64,000 nt of DNA from Methanothermobacter sp. (lineage in GTDB: Archaea > Methanobacteriota > Methanobacteria > Methanobacteriales > DSM-23052): NCBI GenBank assembly GCA_030055615.1, contig JASFYN010000002.1:313245-377244 (forward strand). Direction: 5' to 3'. Shown one piece after another: positions 50,535 to 59,147 of the stretch. A model generated the notes under the pieces. The model searched no databases, had not been told where the DNA came from, and saw nothing but the letters and a program-made list of their open reading frames with translations. The position numbers and the translations under genes are program-made. The stretch's first letter is position 1. Each line of letters starts with the position of its first letter.

Positions 50535-51293
50535 TTATCCAAATCTACCAGTTATATATTCTTCTGTCCTTTTGTCCTGTGGTTCTACGAAAATCTTCTC
50601 TGTCAAACCGCTTTCGACGATTTCACCGTTTAAAAAGAATGCAGTGTACTTTGAAACTCTTGTAGCCTGTTGCATATTGTGTGTCACTATTATTATTGTG
50701 AACTTGCGCTTTAGTTTGTGTATTAGATCTTCAATTTTAGTGGTTGAAATAGGATCTAACGCAGAACATGGTTCATCCATTAATATTACCTCTGGTTCTA
50801 TAGCTATCGTCCTTGCAATACACAGACGCTGTTGCTGTCCCCCTGAAAGGCTAAGAGCTGTCTGATCTAATTTGTCTTTAACTTCATCCCAGAGTGCAGC
50901 TGCCTTCAAACTTTCTATAACTCTATTCTCTATCACTTCCTTGTCAGTTATCCCATGGACACGGAGACCATATGCAACATTTTCAAATACGGATTTTGGG
51001 AAAGGATTCGGCTTTTGGAAAACCATACCAACTTTTTTTCTCAACTCAACTACATCTACGTCGGGATCATAGATGTCCTTCCCATCTAAGTAAACATGAC
51101 CTTCATGTCGGAAACCAGGTATAACATCATTCATCCTATTAAGTGTCCTTATAAAAGTTGATTTACCACAACCAGATGGGCCTATAAGCGCTGTCACGGT
51201 ATTCTTAGGTATCTTCAAATTTACATCCTTTAAAATGTGGTCTTCACCAAAGTAAACGTTTAAATCTTCAACTTCAATCCTGTACATGGTCAT
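50535..51293 (-). CDS. pstB: Phosphate ABC transporter ATPase PstB
   Basis: 252 residues with Walker [10 protein letters not shown], signature [36 protein letters not shown] and H-loop [18 protein letters not shown] overlaps the pstA stop by four bases; the second ATG (51287) is better spaced from GGGGCGATG and may be used. Confidence 0.97.
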   Translation of the reverse strand: MTMYRIEVEDLNVYFGEDHILKDVNLKIPKNTVTALIGPSGCGKSTFIRTLNRMNDVIPGFRHEGHVYLDGKDIYDPDVDVVELRKKVGMVFQKPNPFPKSVFENVAYGLRVHGITDKEVIENRVIESLKAAALWDEVKDKLDQTALSLSGGQQQRLCIARTIAIEPEVILMDEPCSALDPISTTKIEDLIHKLKRKFTIIIVTHNMQQATRVSKYTAFFLNGEIVESGLTEKIFVEPQDKRTEEYITGRFG

Positions 51294-52141
51294 CGCCCCA
51301 TCATCTTCCTCCTGTACCTTTCAACAAGAGTATTGGTAGTGATTGTAATAATAAGAACTATTATCACAAGGACAGCTGCAGTCCCATAAGCGTTTTTAAG
51401 TGAAAGACCCTCTGTGGCAAGCACATATAAATGTAATGGAAGAGGTCTTCCAGGATCGAAGATAGAAATTGGCATTGAAAGGGCTGATCCAACGACAAAC
51501 ATTACCGCAGCAGCCTCTGATATGGCTCTAGCCATCCCCAATATTATCCCCGTGACTATTCCTGGCATTGCTGCTGGTATCACAACCCTGTAGATTGTTT
51601 CCCAGTTAGTAGCGCCTAATGCCCAGCTTGCTTCCCTGTAAGATCTTGGCACGCTTTCAATAGATACTACGGCCACCTGGAATATTGTGGGTAAAGCCAT
51701 GAGCGCAAGTACAAGACCCCCTGAAAGGAGGGACCATCCAAGTCCAAGGAATATAACAAAGAATGACAATCCAAATAATCCGAAGACTATTGAAGGTATT
51801 GATGCTAATGTTTCAGCGCCAAATTTTATGAGCTTAACTATCTGCGTTTCACCAGCATATTCCGCCATGTAAACTGCAGCTCCAACACCAAGGGGTGTTG
51901 CGATTAAAACCGCTAATAGCGTCACATAAATGCTTGATACTATCATCGGGGCTATACCACCAGCTCTACCAGAATCTATTGGCTCTGACAATAAGAATTC
52001 GAGGTTAACTGCTGGCAAACCCTTGAAGAGTATGTAGCCTATGATCACTATCAATATTACTATTGTGAATATCCCAGAAGCCCATAGTACTCCATTCATT
52101 ATTTTCTGGGCGGTTTTAGGTGAAATAAGCTTAAATGACAT
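51290..52141 (-). CDS. pstA: Phosphate ABC transporter permease PstA
   Basis: A ~283-residue six-span permease with [39 protein letters not shown] and the EAA loop [48 protein letters not shown] 52141 follows GGGTGAT; an upstream GTG lies within that site. Confidence 0.96.
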   Translation of the reverse strand: MSFKLISPKTAQKIMNGVLWASGIFTIVILIVIIGYILFKGLPAVNLEFLLSEPIDSGRAGGIAPMIVSSIYVTLLAVLIATPLGVGAAVYMAEYAGETQIVKLIKFGAETLASIPSIVFGLFGLSFFVIFLGLGWSLLSGGLVLALMALPTIFQVAVVSIESVPRSYREASWALGATNWETIYRVVIPAAMPGIVTGIILGMARAISEAAAVMFVVGSALSMPISIFDPGRPLPLHLYVLATEGLSLKNAYGTAAVLVIIVLIITITTNTLVERYRRKMMGR

Positions 52142-52151
52142 TTTAATCACC

Positions 52152-53027
52152 CTATAGGTAGCCTCCTCCGACTACTATCTTTTTCTTGTAGTGGAAGTAG
52201 TTGGCGATTACCAGCAATATCATGATGACTATGAATAATATTACAGCCGTCCCAAAAAGTGCGCTGTAATGTAATCCTGTTGCATATCCCATCTCAAGGG
52301 CTATGTTTGATGTTAATGCTCTCACAGGGTCTAATATTGAACTTGGGATTTGTGCTACGTTACCTGCTACCATGATAACTGCTAATGTTTCACCGATGGC
52401 TCTTCCCATCGCGAGGATAATAGATGTAATTATACCAGGTATTGCAGCTGGGACTATTACATGCCTTATTGTCTGCCAATGGGTTGCTCCTAGGGCGAGT
52501 GACGCCTCCTTGTATTCCAATGGGACTGATTTGATCGCATCTTCTGATACGCTTATTATCGTGGGCATTATCATGATGGCCAGTATTAATGATGCTGTAA
52601 GTATGCCGAAACCTGTGCCCCCGATATGTGTTCTTACAAGGGGTACTAAGACTATGAGGCCAAAGAATCCGTATACAACAGATGGTATGGCTGCTAGTGT
52701 TTCAATGACTGGTTTGAGGATTCTTCTCATGAATTGTGGTGCTATTTCTGCCATGAAAATTGCGCATAAAAAGGAGAAGGGAACTGCAATGGCAAGTGAA
52801 AGGAAAGTAATACATAATGATCCTACTATCATTGTAAATACGCCATATTCTCCATCTGAAGGGGCCCATTCCCAACCGAATATGAAATGTATAAAACCAT
52901 ATTCTTGGAATATTGGTATGGCTTCTCTGAAGATGAAAAGTACTATTAGTAGTATGATTATTATTGAGAATATTGCGGTTAGGAAAAGTCCCTTTTCAAT
53001 TAGCATTTCCCTTGTCCTACTTATCAT
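52152..53027 (-). CDS. pstC: Phosphate ABC transporter permease PstC
   Basis: 291 residues, six spans. [48 protein letters not shown] and the EAA loop [44 protein letters not shown]. Partners PstA. Confidence 0.96.
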   Translation of the reverse strand: MISRTREMLIEKGLFLTAIFSIIIILLIVLFIFREAIPIFQEYGFIHFIFGWEWAPSDGEYGVFTMIVGSLCITFLSLAIAVPFSFLCAIFMAEIAPQFMRRILKPVIETLAAIPSVVYGFFGLIVLVPLVRTHIGGTGFGILTASLILAIMIMPTIISVSEDAIKSVPLEYKEASLALGATHWQTIRHVIVPAAIPGIITSIILAMGRAIGETLAVIMVAGNVAQIPSSILDPVRALTSNIALEMGYATGLHYSALFGTAVILFIVIMILLVIANYFHYKKKIVVGGGYL

Positions 53028-53045
53028 GGTATAACCCCCACAATT

Positions 53046-53870
53046 TTAGTCATCATCTGAAACATTTGCTATTGCGGGCACAACTCTTTCACTTCTTATT
53101 ATGTTTTGTCCTTCTGGTGAAAAAACCCACTTTATGAAGTCCTTCACAACACCGGTTGGTTCGCCCTTTGTGAGGAATATGAACGGAACAACAAGTGGAT
53201 ATGACCCATCAGCGACTGTCCTCTCAGATGGTTGGACACCATCAATTTTGAGGGCTTTTACATCATCACTCATATGGGACATTGAAACAAAACCAATAGC
53301 ATAAGGGTCTTGTTTAACTGATTGTTTAACTGATTCTGTGGATCCTTGAACTATCGCATCAGAACGTATTTTAGCATCCTTCATTACTAAGCTCTGGAAT
53401 GAACTTCTAGTCCCTGATCCCTCTTCTCGGACTATGACATGTATTTCAGCGTCTGGGCCTCCTACTTCCTTCCAGTTTCGTATTTTTCCACTGAATATGT
53501 CTCTAAGTTGTTCTTTTGTCAGGTCGTCTATGGGGTTTTCTTTGTTCACTGCTATCACTATACCATCTTTTCCGATAACATATTCTTTTAAACCATCCTT
53601 TTCTTCGGGTTTAAGTGATTTTGAACTTGTGCCTATGTCTACAACGCCTTGTTGGGCTGTTCGGATGCCCATACCAGATCCTCCGCCTTGTACGTTTATT
53701 TTAACATCTGGATGTTTTTTCATGTACTCGGCTGCAAGTTTTTCAGCCACCGGCTGTACAGATGTTGAACCTGCTATCTCGATCCTCTCATAATGGACGC
53801 CTGGTCTGAATAATAGGTAGAGTACGATGACAAATATGAGTAGTATCCCCCCTTTCCATTTTATCTCCAA
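53046..53870 (-). CDS. pstS1: Phosphate-binding protein PstS, copy 1
   Basis: A ~274-residue phosphate-binding protein with an N-terminal membrane anchor (about 18 hydrophobic residues, no lipobox). [51 protein letters not shown] and [14 protein letters not shown] are the phosphate-contact loops. TTG 53870 has AAGGTGAT four bases before it and is preferred to GTG 53879. Shares exact DNA blocks with copy 2. Confidence 0.94.
   Translation of the reverse strand: MEIKWKGGILLIFVIVLYLLFRPGVHYERIEIAGSTSVQPVAEKLAAEYMKKHPDVKINVQGGGSGMGIRTAQQGVVDIGTSSKSLKPEEKDGLKEYVIGKDGIVIAVNKENPIDDLTKEQLRDIFSGKIRNWKEVGGPDAEIHVIVREEGSGTRSSFQSLVMKDAKIRSDAIVQGSTESVKQSVKQDPYAIGFVSMSHMSDDVKALKIDGVQPSERTVADGSYPLVVPFIFLTKGEPTGVVKDFIKWVFSPEGQNIIRSERVVPAIANVSDDD
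53452..53504. repeat. 53-bp exact repeat within pstS1 (partner 54372-54424)
   Basis: Identical to 54372-54424 in pstS2, including third codon positions. It covers the segment encoding the [18 protein letters not shown] region. Confidence 0.9.
53677..53772. repeat. 96-bp exact repeat within pstS1 (partner 54597-54692)
   Basis: Identical over 96 bases to 54597-54692 in pstS2. It encodes the GSTSVQ ... NVQGGGS segment next to the N-terminal anchor. Same orientation, offset 920 bases, equal to the offset of the 53-bp block. Confidence 0.95.
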
Positions 53871-53980
53871 ATGTATCACCTTGAAAATATTATTCCCCTA
53901 AAAAATAGTTTTCCTTAATTAATATATAATATATTTCATTTCAGGAGGTTCTAAAAAAGAGAAAATAGGGGGTTTGGATT

Positions 53981-54796
53981 CTATTGTTTGGCTGGGACTA
54001 TTTTCTCGGATCTTATTATTTCTTGTCCTTCTGGGCTTAGGACCCAATCAATGAAGTCTTTTACCACGCCAGTCGGTTCGCCCTTTGTAAGGAACAAGAA
54101 TGGTCTCTGGAGTTTGTATGACCCATCGGCTACTGTCTTCTCTGATGGTATTATACCATCGATTTCAAGTGCTTTAACGGTGTCATCGAGGTTAGCAAGT
54201 GATATAAAGCCGATGGCATTGGGGTCTTGCTTAACAGCTTGTTTAACTGCCTCTGTGGAACTTTCTACGATTGCATCTTTTCTTATTTTAGCTTCTTTCT
54301 TCATCACAATTTCTTCAAATGCTTTACGCGTTCCTGAACCTTCTTCCCTTGTTATAACTGTTATCGGGGCATCTGGGCCTCCTACTTCCTTCCAGTTTCG
54401 TATTTTTCCACTGAATATGTCTCTGACTTGTTCTGTTGTAAGGCCTTGGATGTTGTTTTGTTTATTCACGATTACGACTATACCATCTTTACCTATGAGG
54501 TATACTTTAAGGCCTTTCTTTTCGTCTTCTTTTAGTTCTTTGGAGGATGTGCCTATGTCTGCTGTTCCTTGTTGTGCTTGTGTAATGCCTACACTTGATC
54601 CTCCGCCTTGTACGTTTATTTTAACATCTGGATGTTTTTTCATGTACTCGGCTGCAAGTTTTTCAGCCACCGGCTGTACAGATGTTGAACCTACTATATC
54701 GATCCTTTTTTCTTCACCCTGGCCGCCTAGGACTACTATGGCTCCTATTATTATAATTATGGCGACTATTATCCCTAAAATTGTTTTGGTGTCCAT
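53981..54796 (-). CDS. pstS2: Phosphate-binding protein PstS, copy 2
   Basis: 271 residues with a hydrophobic N-terminal anchor (residues ~5-25) and the same phosphate-binding elements ([42 protein letters not shown]). First gene of the pst operon; GGTGAT before the ATG and a TATA-like AATTTAAATA at 54831-54840 (minus). An operator-like site lies just upstream of that. 101 bases separate it from copy 1. Confidence 0.95.
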   Translation of the reverse strand: MDTKTILGIIVAIIIIIGAIVVLGGQGEEKRIDIVGSTSVQPVAEKLAAEYMKKHPDVKINVQGGGSSVGITQAQQGTADIGTSSKELKEDEKKGLKVYLIGKDGIVVIVNKQNNIQGLTTEQVRDIFSGKIRNWKEVGGPDAPITVITREEGSGTRKAFEEIVMKKEAKIRKDAIVESSTEAVKQAVKQDPNAIGFISLANLDDTVKALEIDGIIPSEKTVADGSYKLQRPFLFLTKGEPTGVVKDFIDWVLSPEGQEIIRSEKIVPAKQ

Positions 54797-54830
54797 TTTT
54801 TATCACCAATTTTTAAGTTGGCTGTAAACT

Positions 54831-54840
54831 TATTTAAATT
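54831..54840 (-). promoter_or_regulatory. Likely promoter of the pst operon
   Basis: Minus strand AATTTAAATA, 35-44 bases before the pstS2 ATG, giving a short leader. The operator-like site at 54856-54880 lies 16 bases further upstream. Confidence 0.5.
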
Positions 54841-54855
54841 TTACTATTAGTGAAT

Positions 54856-54880
54856 TATATTTCGTATTTTATGAACAAAA
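54856..54880. promoter_or_regulatory. Operator-like site 1 (pst side)
   Basis: A 25-base element matching site 2 at 19 of 25 positions and exactly in its right half (TATGAACAAAA). Its left half is degenerate. It sits just upstream of the pstS2 TATA box. Centre-to-centre distance to site 2 is 41 bases, about four helical turns. Confidence 0.55.
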
Positions 54881-54896
54881 ATATTTGATGATAGGA

Positions 54897-54921
54897 TTTT
54901 GTTCATATTATATGAACAAAA
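54897..54921. promoter_or_regulatory. Operator-like site 2 (perfect palindrome)
   Basis: Arms TTTTGTTCATA and TATGAACAAAA are perfect inverted complements around a 3-base centre (TTA), 25 bases in all. It ends nine bases before the TATA-like AAGTATAAATAT (54931-54942) of the citrate-synthase-like gene. Probable binding site of a dimeric regulator; the HTH-PhoU protein downstream is the best local candidate. Confidence 0.6.
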
Positions 54922-54974
54922 CTACACTAAAAGTATAAATATGATGACATATAAGCCTGGTATGGTGAATAGTT

Positions 54975-55841
54975 ATGATAACAGAAAAATCCTTAAAAGA
55001 AATTTTTAAGTTTAATATTTGTCGTTGGAGGACATCCATAACCCTCATTGAAAAAAATTGTATAATTACACGTGGTTATTTAATAGAAGATTTAATTGAA
55101 AATCTTTCCTTCCCCGAAGTCATATTTTTACTATTAATGGGCGATTTGCCCTCTAAAAATAAATCCAAAATGCTTAATGCCATACTAGTATCCTTCTGCG
55201 ACCATGGTGTTACACCACCAAGCACACAAGTCGCCCGTCTCACCAGATCAACAGGTTCATCTTTAAACGCCTCTCTAGCCGCCGGTTTATTAGCCTTCGG
55301 CGAAAACCATGCTGGCGCTATAGAAAAAGCCATGAAATTATTCCAAGAAACCATAAGTATTTGTAAATCCCAAAAAGATATACCAGTATTAGCAGAGAAA
55401 ATCGTGGAAGAACACCTACAAATGGGAAAGAAAATACCTGGTTATGGTCACAGATACCACCAAAAAGACCCCAGAGCAACAAAAATACTAAAAATAGCAA
55501 AAGAACTAAAATGCACAGGACCACACACACAATTAGCAAAAGAAATAGAAAAAATACTATACAACTCCAAAAAAATACACCTAAATATCGACGGAGCTAA
55601 CGCAGCAATATTATCAGACATAGGATTCCACTGGAGCACAGGAACCGGAATATTCATGATAGGAAGATTACCAGGATTAATAGCCCACATAAACGAAGAA
55701 TCACAAGAAGAACCATTCAGAAAAACCTTAAAACTCGAAGAAATACAATATCACGGAAAAAAACCAAATAAAAAAATGCAAAATTCAAAAACTCCATTTA
55801 ATGCACTTTCTGTTATATCAACCCAACAATCTCTGAAATAA
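54975..55841 (+). CDS. Citrate synthase/citryl-CoA lyase family protein
   Basis: 288 residues, shorter than a normal citrate synthase (about 370-430) and close to a citryl-CoA lyase-type domain. Catalytic elements: FGENHAGAIEKA (first His), PGYGHRYHQKDPRATKI (second His in the citrate synthase signature), and GTGIFMIGRLPGLIAHINEE. C-terminal ~40 residues are basic and low complexity. It may make citrate for glutamate synthesis or cleave citryl-CoA; sequence does not decide. GGTGAAT before the ATG. Divergent from pst. Confidence 0.75.
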   Translation: MITEKSLKEIFKFNICRWRTSITLIEKNCIITRGYLIEDLIENLSFPEVIFLLLMGDLPSKNKSKMLNAILVSFCDHGVTPPSTQVARLTRSTGSSLNASLAAGLLAFGENHAGAIEKAMKLFQETISICKSQKDIPVLAEKIVEEHLQMGKKIPGYGHRYHQKDPRATKILKIAKELKCTGPHTQLAKEIEKILYNSKKIHLNIDGANAAILSDIGFHWSTGTGIFMIGRLPGLIAHINEESQEEPFRKTLKLEEIQYHGKKPNKKMQNSKTPFNALSVISTQQSLK

Positions 55842-55880
55842 ATGTTGGGAACGCCTTCCATTTTTTCATAACCAAAAAAT

Positions 55881-56786
55881 CTACAACTTTCTGAACCTCT
55901 CAGGAGTAATTGTACGTGGAATATTCATATAAAACTCACCCGCAGTATCCACAATCTCCACAGAAATATCCCCTATTCTCTCAAAGGTCTTAACTACCCT
56001 TGAAAGCGAAATATAGTATGTTGAACGCTCTTTCTCATCAAAAGACGTTTCAGCCATTTGAGTAGCAATACAATTAAGCGCTTTTCTCTGTATCCTATGC
56101 ATCTTCTTCTCAAGTTTCATAACATCATCTTTAAGTTCCAATCTTTCATTAAGGAAAGCTTTCATAGCCTTTTTAACCATGCTAATAGCAGTTTCATACA
56201 TCCAACGAAGATAATCCATAATCTCAGGATCCACAGGATACGCTTCCTTAACCGTGAAATTAGCTATTATACCTGAATGATCACCTATACGTTCAAGATC
56301 ATAGGCTATTTCAGTGAATACCACAGCCCTCCCAAACTCAGAATATGGATTCATAGCAATTGCAGTATCAACTGAAGACCTGATCTTTTCATGCATATGA
56401 TTAGTAACATAATCCATCCTAAGAGCTTCATCTGCAAGCTCTTTATCATAAGTGGCAAAAGCTTTAAATGACTTTTCAAGCTGCTTACACACATGCCTCG
56501 CCATATCCTTCAAAAGCTCCTTGATGAAAAAACTCCCAGCATACTCCCTCGAAGTCACTTCCTCACCAAAAACATCCGCAAATTCCTCAAATTTCTGAAG
56601 ATCAACCATATAAGCCCTCTTAACAACACCCTTCTTTATAAGCGGCCTAAGTAACTTAGTAACATAACGCCGCGTAATTCCCAACTTTTCAGCGATCTCA
56701 TCCTGCGTAGAAGGATTTTCATATAATATCACATCAATTATAGCCTTAAGAGTGGCGTTCCTCCGGGACATTTCCATCGCATCCAT
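55881..56786 (-). CDS. HTH-PhoU domain regulator
   Basis: A 301-residue protein: N-terminal winged helix (NATLKAIIDVILYENPSTQDEIAEKLGITRRYVTKLLRPLIKKGVVKRAYMVDL, about residues 10-65), then a PhoU two-bundle domain (TEIAYDLERIGDHSGIIANF and SRVVKTFERIGDISVEIVDTAGEF metal motifs). The DNA-binding plus PhoU layout is typical of archaeal phosphate regulators. Its own promoter is not obvious, since the upstream membrane gene overlaps it, so the two are probably co-transcribed. Confidence 0.88.
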   Translation of the reverse strand: MDAMEMSRRNATLKAIIDVILYENPSTQDEIAEKLGITRRYVTKLLRPLIKKGVVKRAYMVDLQKFEEFADVFGEEVTSREYAGSFFIKELLKDMARHVCKQLEKSFKAFATYDKELADEALRMDYVTNHMHEKIRSSVDTAIAMNPYSEFGRAVVFTEIAYDLERIGDHSGIIANFTVKEAYPVDPEIMDYLRWMYETAISMVKKAMKAFLNERLELKDDVMKLEKKMHRIQRKALNCIATQMAETSFDEKERSTYYISLSRVVKTFERIGDISVEIVDTAGEFYMNIPRTITPERFRKL

Positions 56787-57376
56787 TACAATTGCTTATT
56801 TCCAGTTATTATAATTATAGACTCATTAAGTATAATAGCTATCACATAAAGTAGGATAGTAATAATAATAACAGAGATCAAAGCATCAAACTGATAAAAT
56901 AATAGACTATAAAATTTCACAATAGAAGAATTCACATCCACAAATCCCCTTAAAAGGAGCAATAAACCTGCGAATACAAGCAAGTAACCATGAAATTTCT
57001 TTATCTCATCTGGCTTCAAGAAAGGGTATAACCCCATTATAAGAAGTCCAAGACCCATTGACTTGAAAAGATTCCAATGGGTTACACCTTCTAAAAGATA
57101 AATTATACTCTCAGATCTCCAATAAAAATTGGCCAAGAAATTTATAACTTCTATTATGAGTATAATCATAAGCGGGATTGTAAAAACTATCTTATCCTCC
57201 ACTATCTGCGTTTTAACATCCTCTAGGGGCTCTCTAAGGTAATGAGATAAGAGTTGATAGAGCATTGACCCTAAAACAGCGCCTAATGCAGTTCCACCCA
57301 CTCCAAGCTTTTGGGTAGTGAACGCTACTATACCCGATATTACACCTGCCATTATTATATCAAACGCCTTAGACAA
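56786..57376 (-). CDS. Membrane protein of unknown function, coupled to HTH-PhoU
   Basis: About 196 residues with an N-terminal Gly-rich span (IIMAGVISGIVAFTTQKLGVGGTALGAVLGSMLYQLLSHYL) and four further hydrophobic spans. The cytoplasmic-looking loop REPLEDVKTQIVEDK lies between the first and second spans. TTG 57376 follows AGGTGAT and is preferred to the GTG inside that site. Stop overlaps the HTH-PhoU start by one base. Not recognised; a sensor or anchor role for the regulator is a guess. Confidence 0.6.
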   Translation of the reverse strand: MSKAFDIIMAGVISGIVAFTTQKLGVGGTALGAVLGSMLYQLLSHYLREPLEDVKTQIVEDKIVFTIPLMIILIIEVINFLANFYWRSESIIYLLEGVTHWNLFKSMGLGLLIMGLYPFLKPDEIKKFHGYLLVFAGLLLLLRGFVDVNSSIVKFYSLLFYQFDALISVIIITILLYVIAIILNESIIIITGNKQL

Positions 57377-57443
57377 TTCCATCACCTAAAAAAACATTAC
57401 TTCTCATAAAATCATATCTATGAAAGAATCAAATCACCTACAA

Positions 57444-57515
57444 AGCCTTAGGGGGGATTTGAACCCCCGACCTCTGCCTTACCAAGGCAGCGCTCTACCA
57501 CTGAGCTACTAAGGC
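57444..57515 (-). tRNA. tRNA-Thr (anticodon GGT)
   Basis: Minus strand: acceptor GCCTTAG/CTAAGGC, D arm GCTC-AGTGGTA-GAGC, anticodon stem CTGCC/GGCAG with loop TTGGTAA (anticodon GGT), T arm GGGGG TTCAAAT CCCCC, discriminator T. No encoded CCA, no intron. 72 bases. Confidence 0.96.
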
Positions 57516-57535
57516 CAGAATAAGTATGGGTCTAG

Positions 57536-57619
<84 letters not shown>

Positions 57620-57812
57620 TGGTAATTAATAAATAATAAAAAACTGGTATATTAAGTTAACGGTTAAGTTAATGATTAGAATGATTATAAACCCATCTCA
57701 CCCTTAACAGTTCTAATAAAAGGTCTTTTATAGGTAAAATTAGACATAATTCCCATCAATTCATCTGATTAAAATCTTCGCTCTGCACACTCTAAAAAAA
57801 TAGGGTGGTTAA

Positions 57813-57989
57813 TTGAGGCTATTAGATAAATGTGGGTGTTGCGGCGCTTGTGTAAATGTATGCCCATATGAAGTCTTAGAAATGGAAAAGATTGTCATGA
57901 TAAATGGAGAATGTAGGGAATGCGGTACCTGCAGTATAGTATGTCCAGTGAACGCTATACAAATAAAGGGTGCAAATCATGAAATATGA
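57813..57989 (+). CDS. Small 2x[4Fe-4S] ferredoxin
   Basis: 58 residues: MRLLDKCGCCGACVNVCPYEVLEME then GECRECGTCSIVCPVNAIQIKG. Two complete CX2CX2CX3CP motifs. TTG start after GGGTGGTT. Its 3' end overlaps the geranylgeranyl reductase start by 11 bases, so it is the likely electron donor to that reductase. Upstream gap contains a direct repeat TTAAGTTAA (57652-57660, 57664-57672) and a TATA-like ATTATAAA. Confidence 0.9.
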   Translation: MRLLDKCGCCGACVNVCPYEVLEMEKIVMINGECRECGTCSIVCPVNAIQIKGANHEI

Positions 57990-59136
57990 CCTCATAGTAG
58001 TAGGAGGCAGAGTATCCGGATCTATATCCTCGTTTTACGCCTCGAAGAAGGGTCTCAAGGTCCTTATGATAGAAAAAAACCCTGAAATAGGCACACCAGT
58101 ACAATGTGCCGGGGGTGTGAGTGACACCTTCTTCAAATCCATGAAAATAAACCCATCACCAAAATTCACTTGCACTAGGATTAAAGGTGCATGCATTCAT
58201 GCACCTTCTGGTGCAAGTTTCCTAACCAGGGACCCTATGATAACAGGTTATATTGTTGAAAGAAAAATATTTGACAAACACCTTGCCATTTTAGCAGCTG
58301 AACAAGGAACCGATATAATGGTTAATACAACAGCAAAAGATCTGATAATCAAAGATGGTAAAATTAATGGTGTGATAGTTAAAAAAAATGGTCAAAGATT
58401 TGATATCAGTTCAGAGATCGTTATAGCTGCGGATGGGATACAATCAAAAATCGCCAGAAAAGCAGGCCTAGATACAAGGTTTAAAGTAGATGAAATCTGT
58501 TCATGCGCCCAGTCAGAGATGGTGGGCGTTAATGTTAAAAATGAAATAATGGAATTCTATCTCGGAAATAAAATAGCACCCGGCGGTTACTTCTGGATAT
58601 TCCCAAAAGGCGAAAAAAGGGCGAACATTGGCGTTGGAATACGTAGAAAAGAATGGAACATGAAAAGTGCACAATATTATCTTAAAAAATTCACATCAAA
58701 ATTAAATGCGACCGAAATAGAATTCAATATAGGAGCCGTACCTATTGGAGGGCCTGTTAAAAGAACCTATACTGATGGTCTGCTCGTAGTAGGTGACGCT
58801 GCAGGACAAGTAGACCCATTAACCGGTGGGGGCATACACATAGCCGCAGAATGCGCGAAAATAGCCGCTGAAACAGCTTCAGATGCCATAGAAGAAGGTA
58901 GAACCGATGCAGGCTTTTTAAAAGTGTATGAGAAAAGGTGGTATAAAAAAGTTGGAGTTAATATTATGAAATCCCTTAAGTATCGGAAAATACTTAATAA
59001 ACTAACTGACGAAGATCTAAATAACTTGATAGAATCATTAAAAGGAAAAAAATTAAATTTAGATTCCAAGGTTTCAATTTTCAGACTGGTGAAAGATTAC
59101 CCTAATATCCTCAAAATCCTCAAAGAAATACTATAG
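57979..59136 (+). CDS. Geranylgeranyl reductase family flavoprotein
   Basis: A ~385-residue FAD enzyme that saturates the isoprenoid chains of archaeal lipids (digeranylgeranylglycerophospholipid reductase type) or other polyprenyls. FAD elements: YDLIVVGGRVSGSISSFYASKKGLKVLMIEKN (a GGRVSGS variant of the usual GGGPAGS loop), PVQCAGGVS, and VVGDAAGQVDPLTGGGIHIAAECAKIAAE. Partner ferredoxin overlaps it at the 5' end. ATG 57979 with GGGTGC upstream. Confidence 0.88.
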   Translation: MKYDLIVVGGRVSGSISSFYASKKGLKVLMIEKNPEIGTPVQCAGGVSDTFFKSMKINPSPKFTCTRIKGACIHAPSGASFLTRDPMITGYIVERKIFDKHLAILAAEQGTDIMVNTTAKDLIIKDGKINGVIVKKNGQRFDISSEIVIAADGIQSKIARKAGLDTRFKVDEICSCAQSEMVGVNVKNEIMEFYLGNKIAPGGYFWIFPKGEKRANIGVGIRRKEWNMKSAQYYLKKFTSKLNATEIEFNIGAVPIGGPVKRTYTDGLLVVGDAAGQVDPLTGGGIHIAAECAKIAAETASDAIEEGRTDAGFLKVYEKRWYKKVGVNIMKSLKYRKILNKLTDEDLNNLIESLKGKKLNLDSKVSIFRLVKDYPNILKILKEIL

Positions 59137-59147
59137 TGGTGATAAAG

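Noticed and set aside
53988-54827. 279-codon open frame antisense to pstS2
   Set aside because: Parallel frame also occurs antisense to pstS1, as expected from the duplicated coding sequence; no start site or domain.
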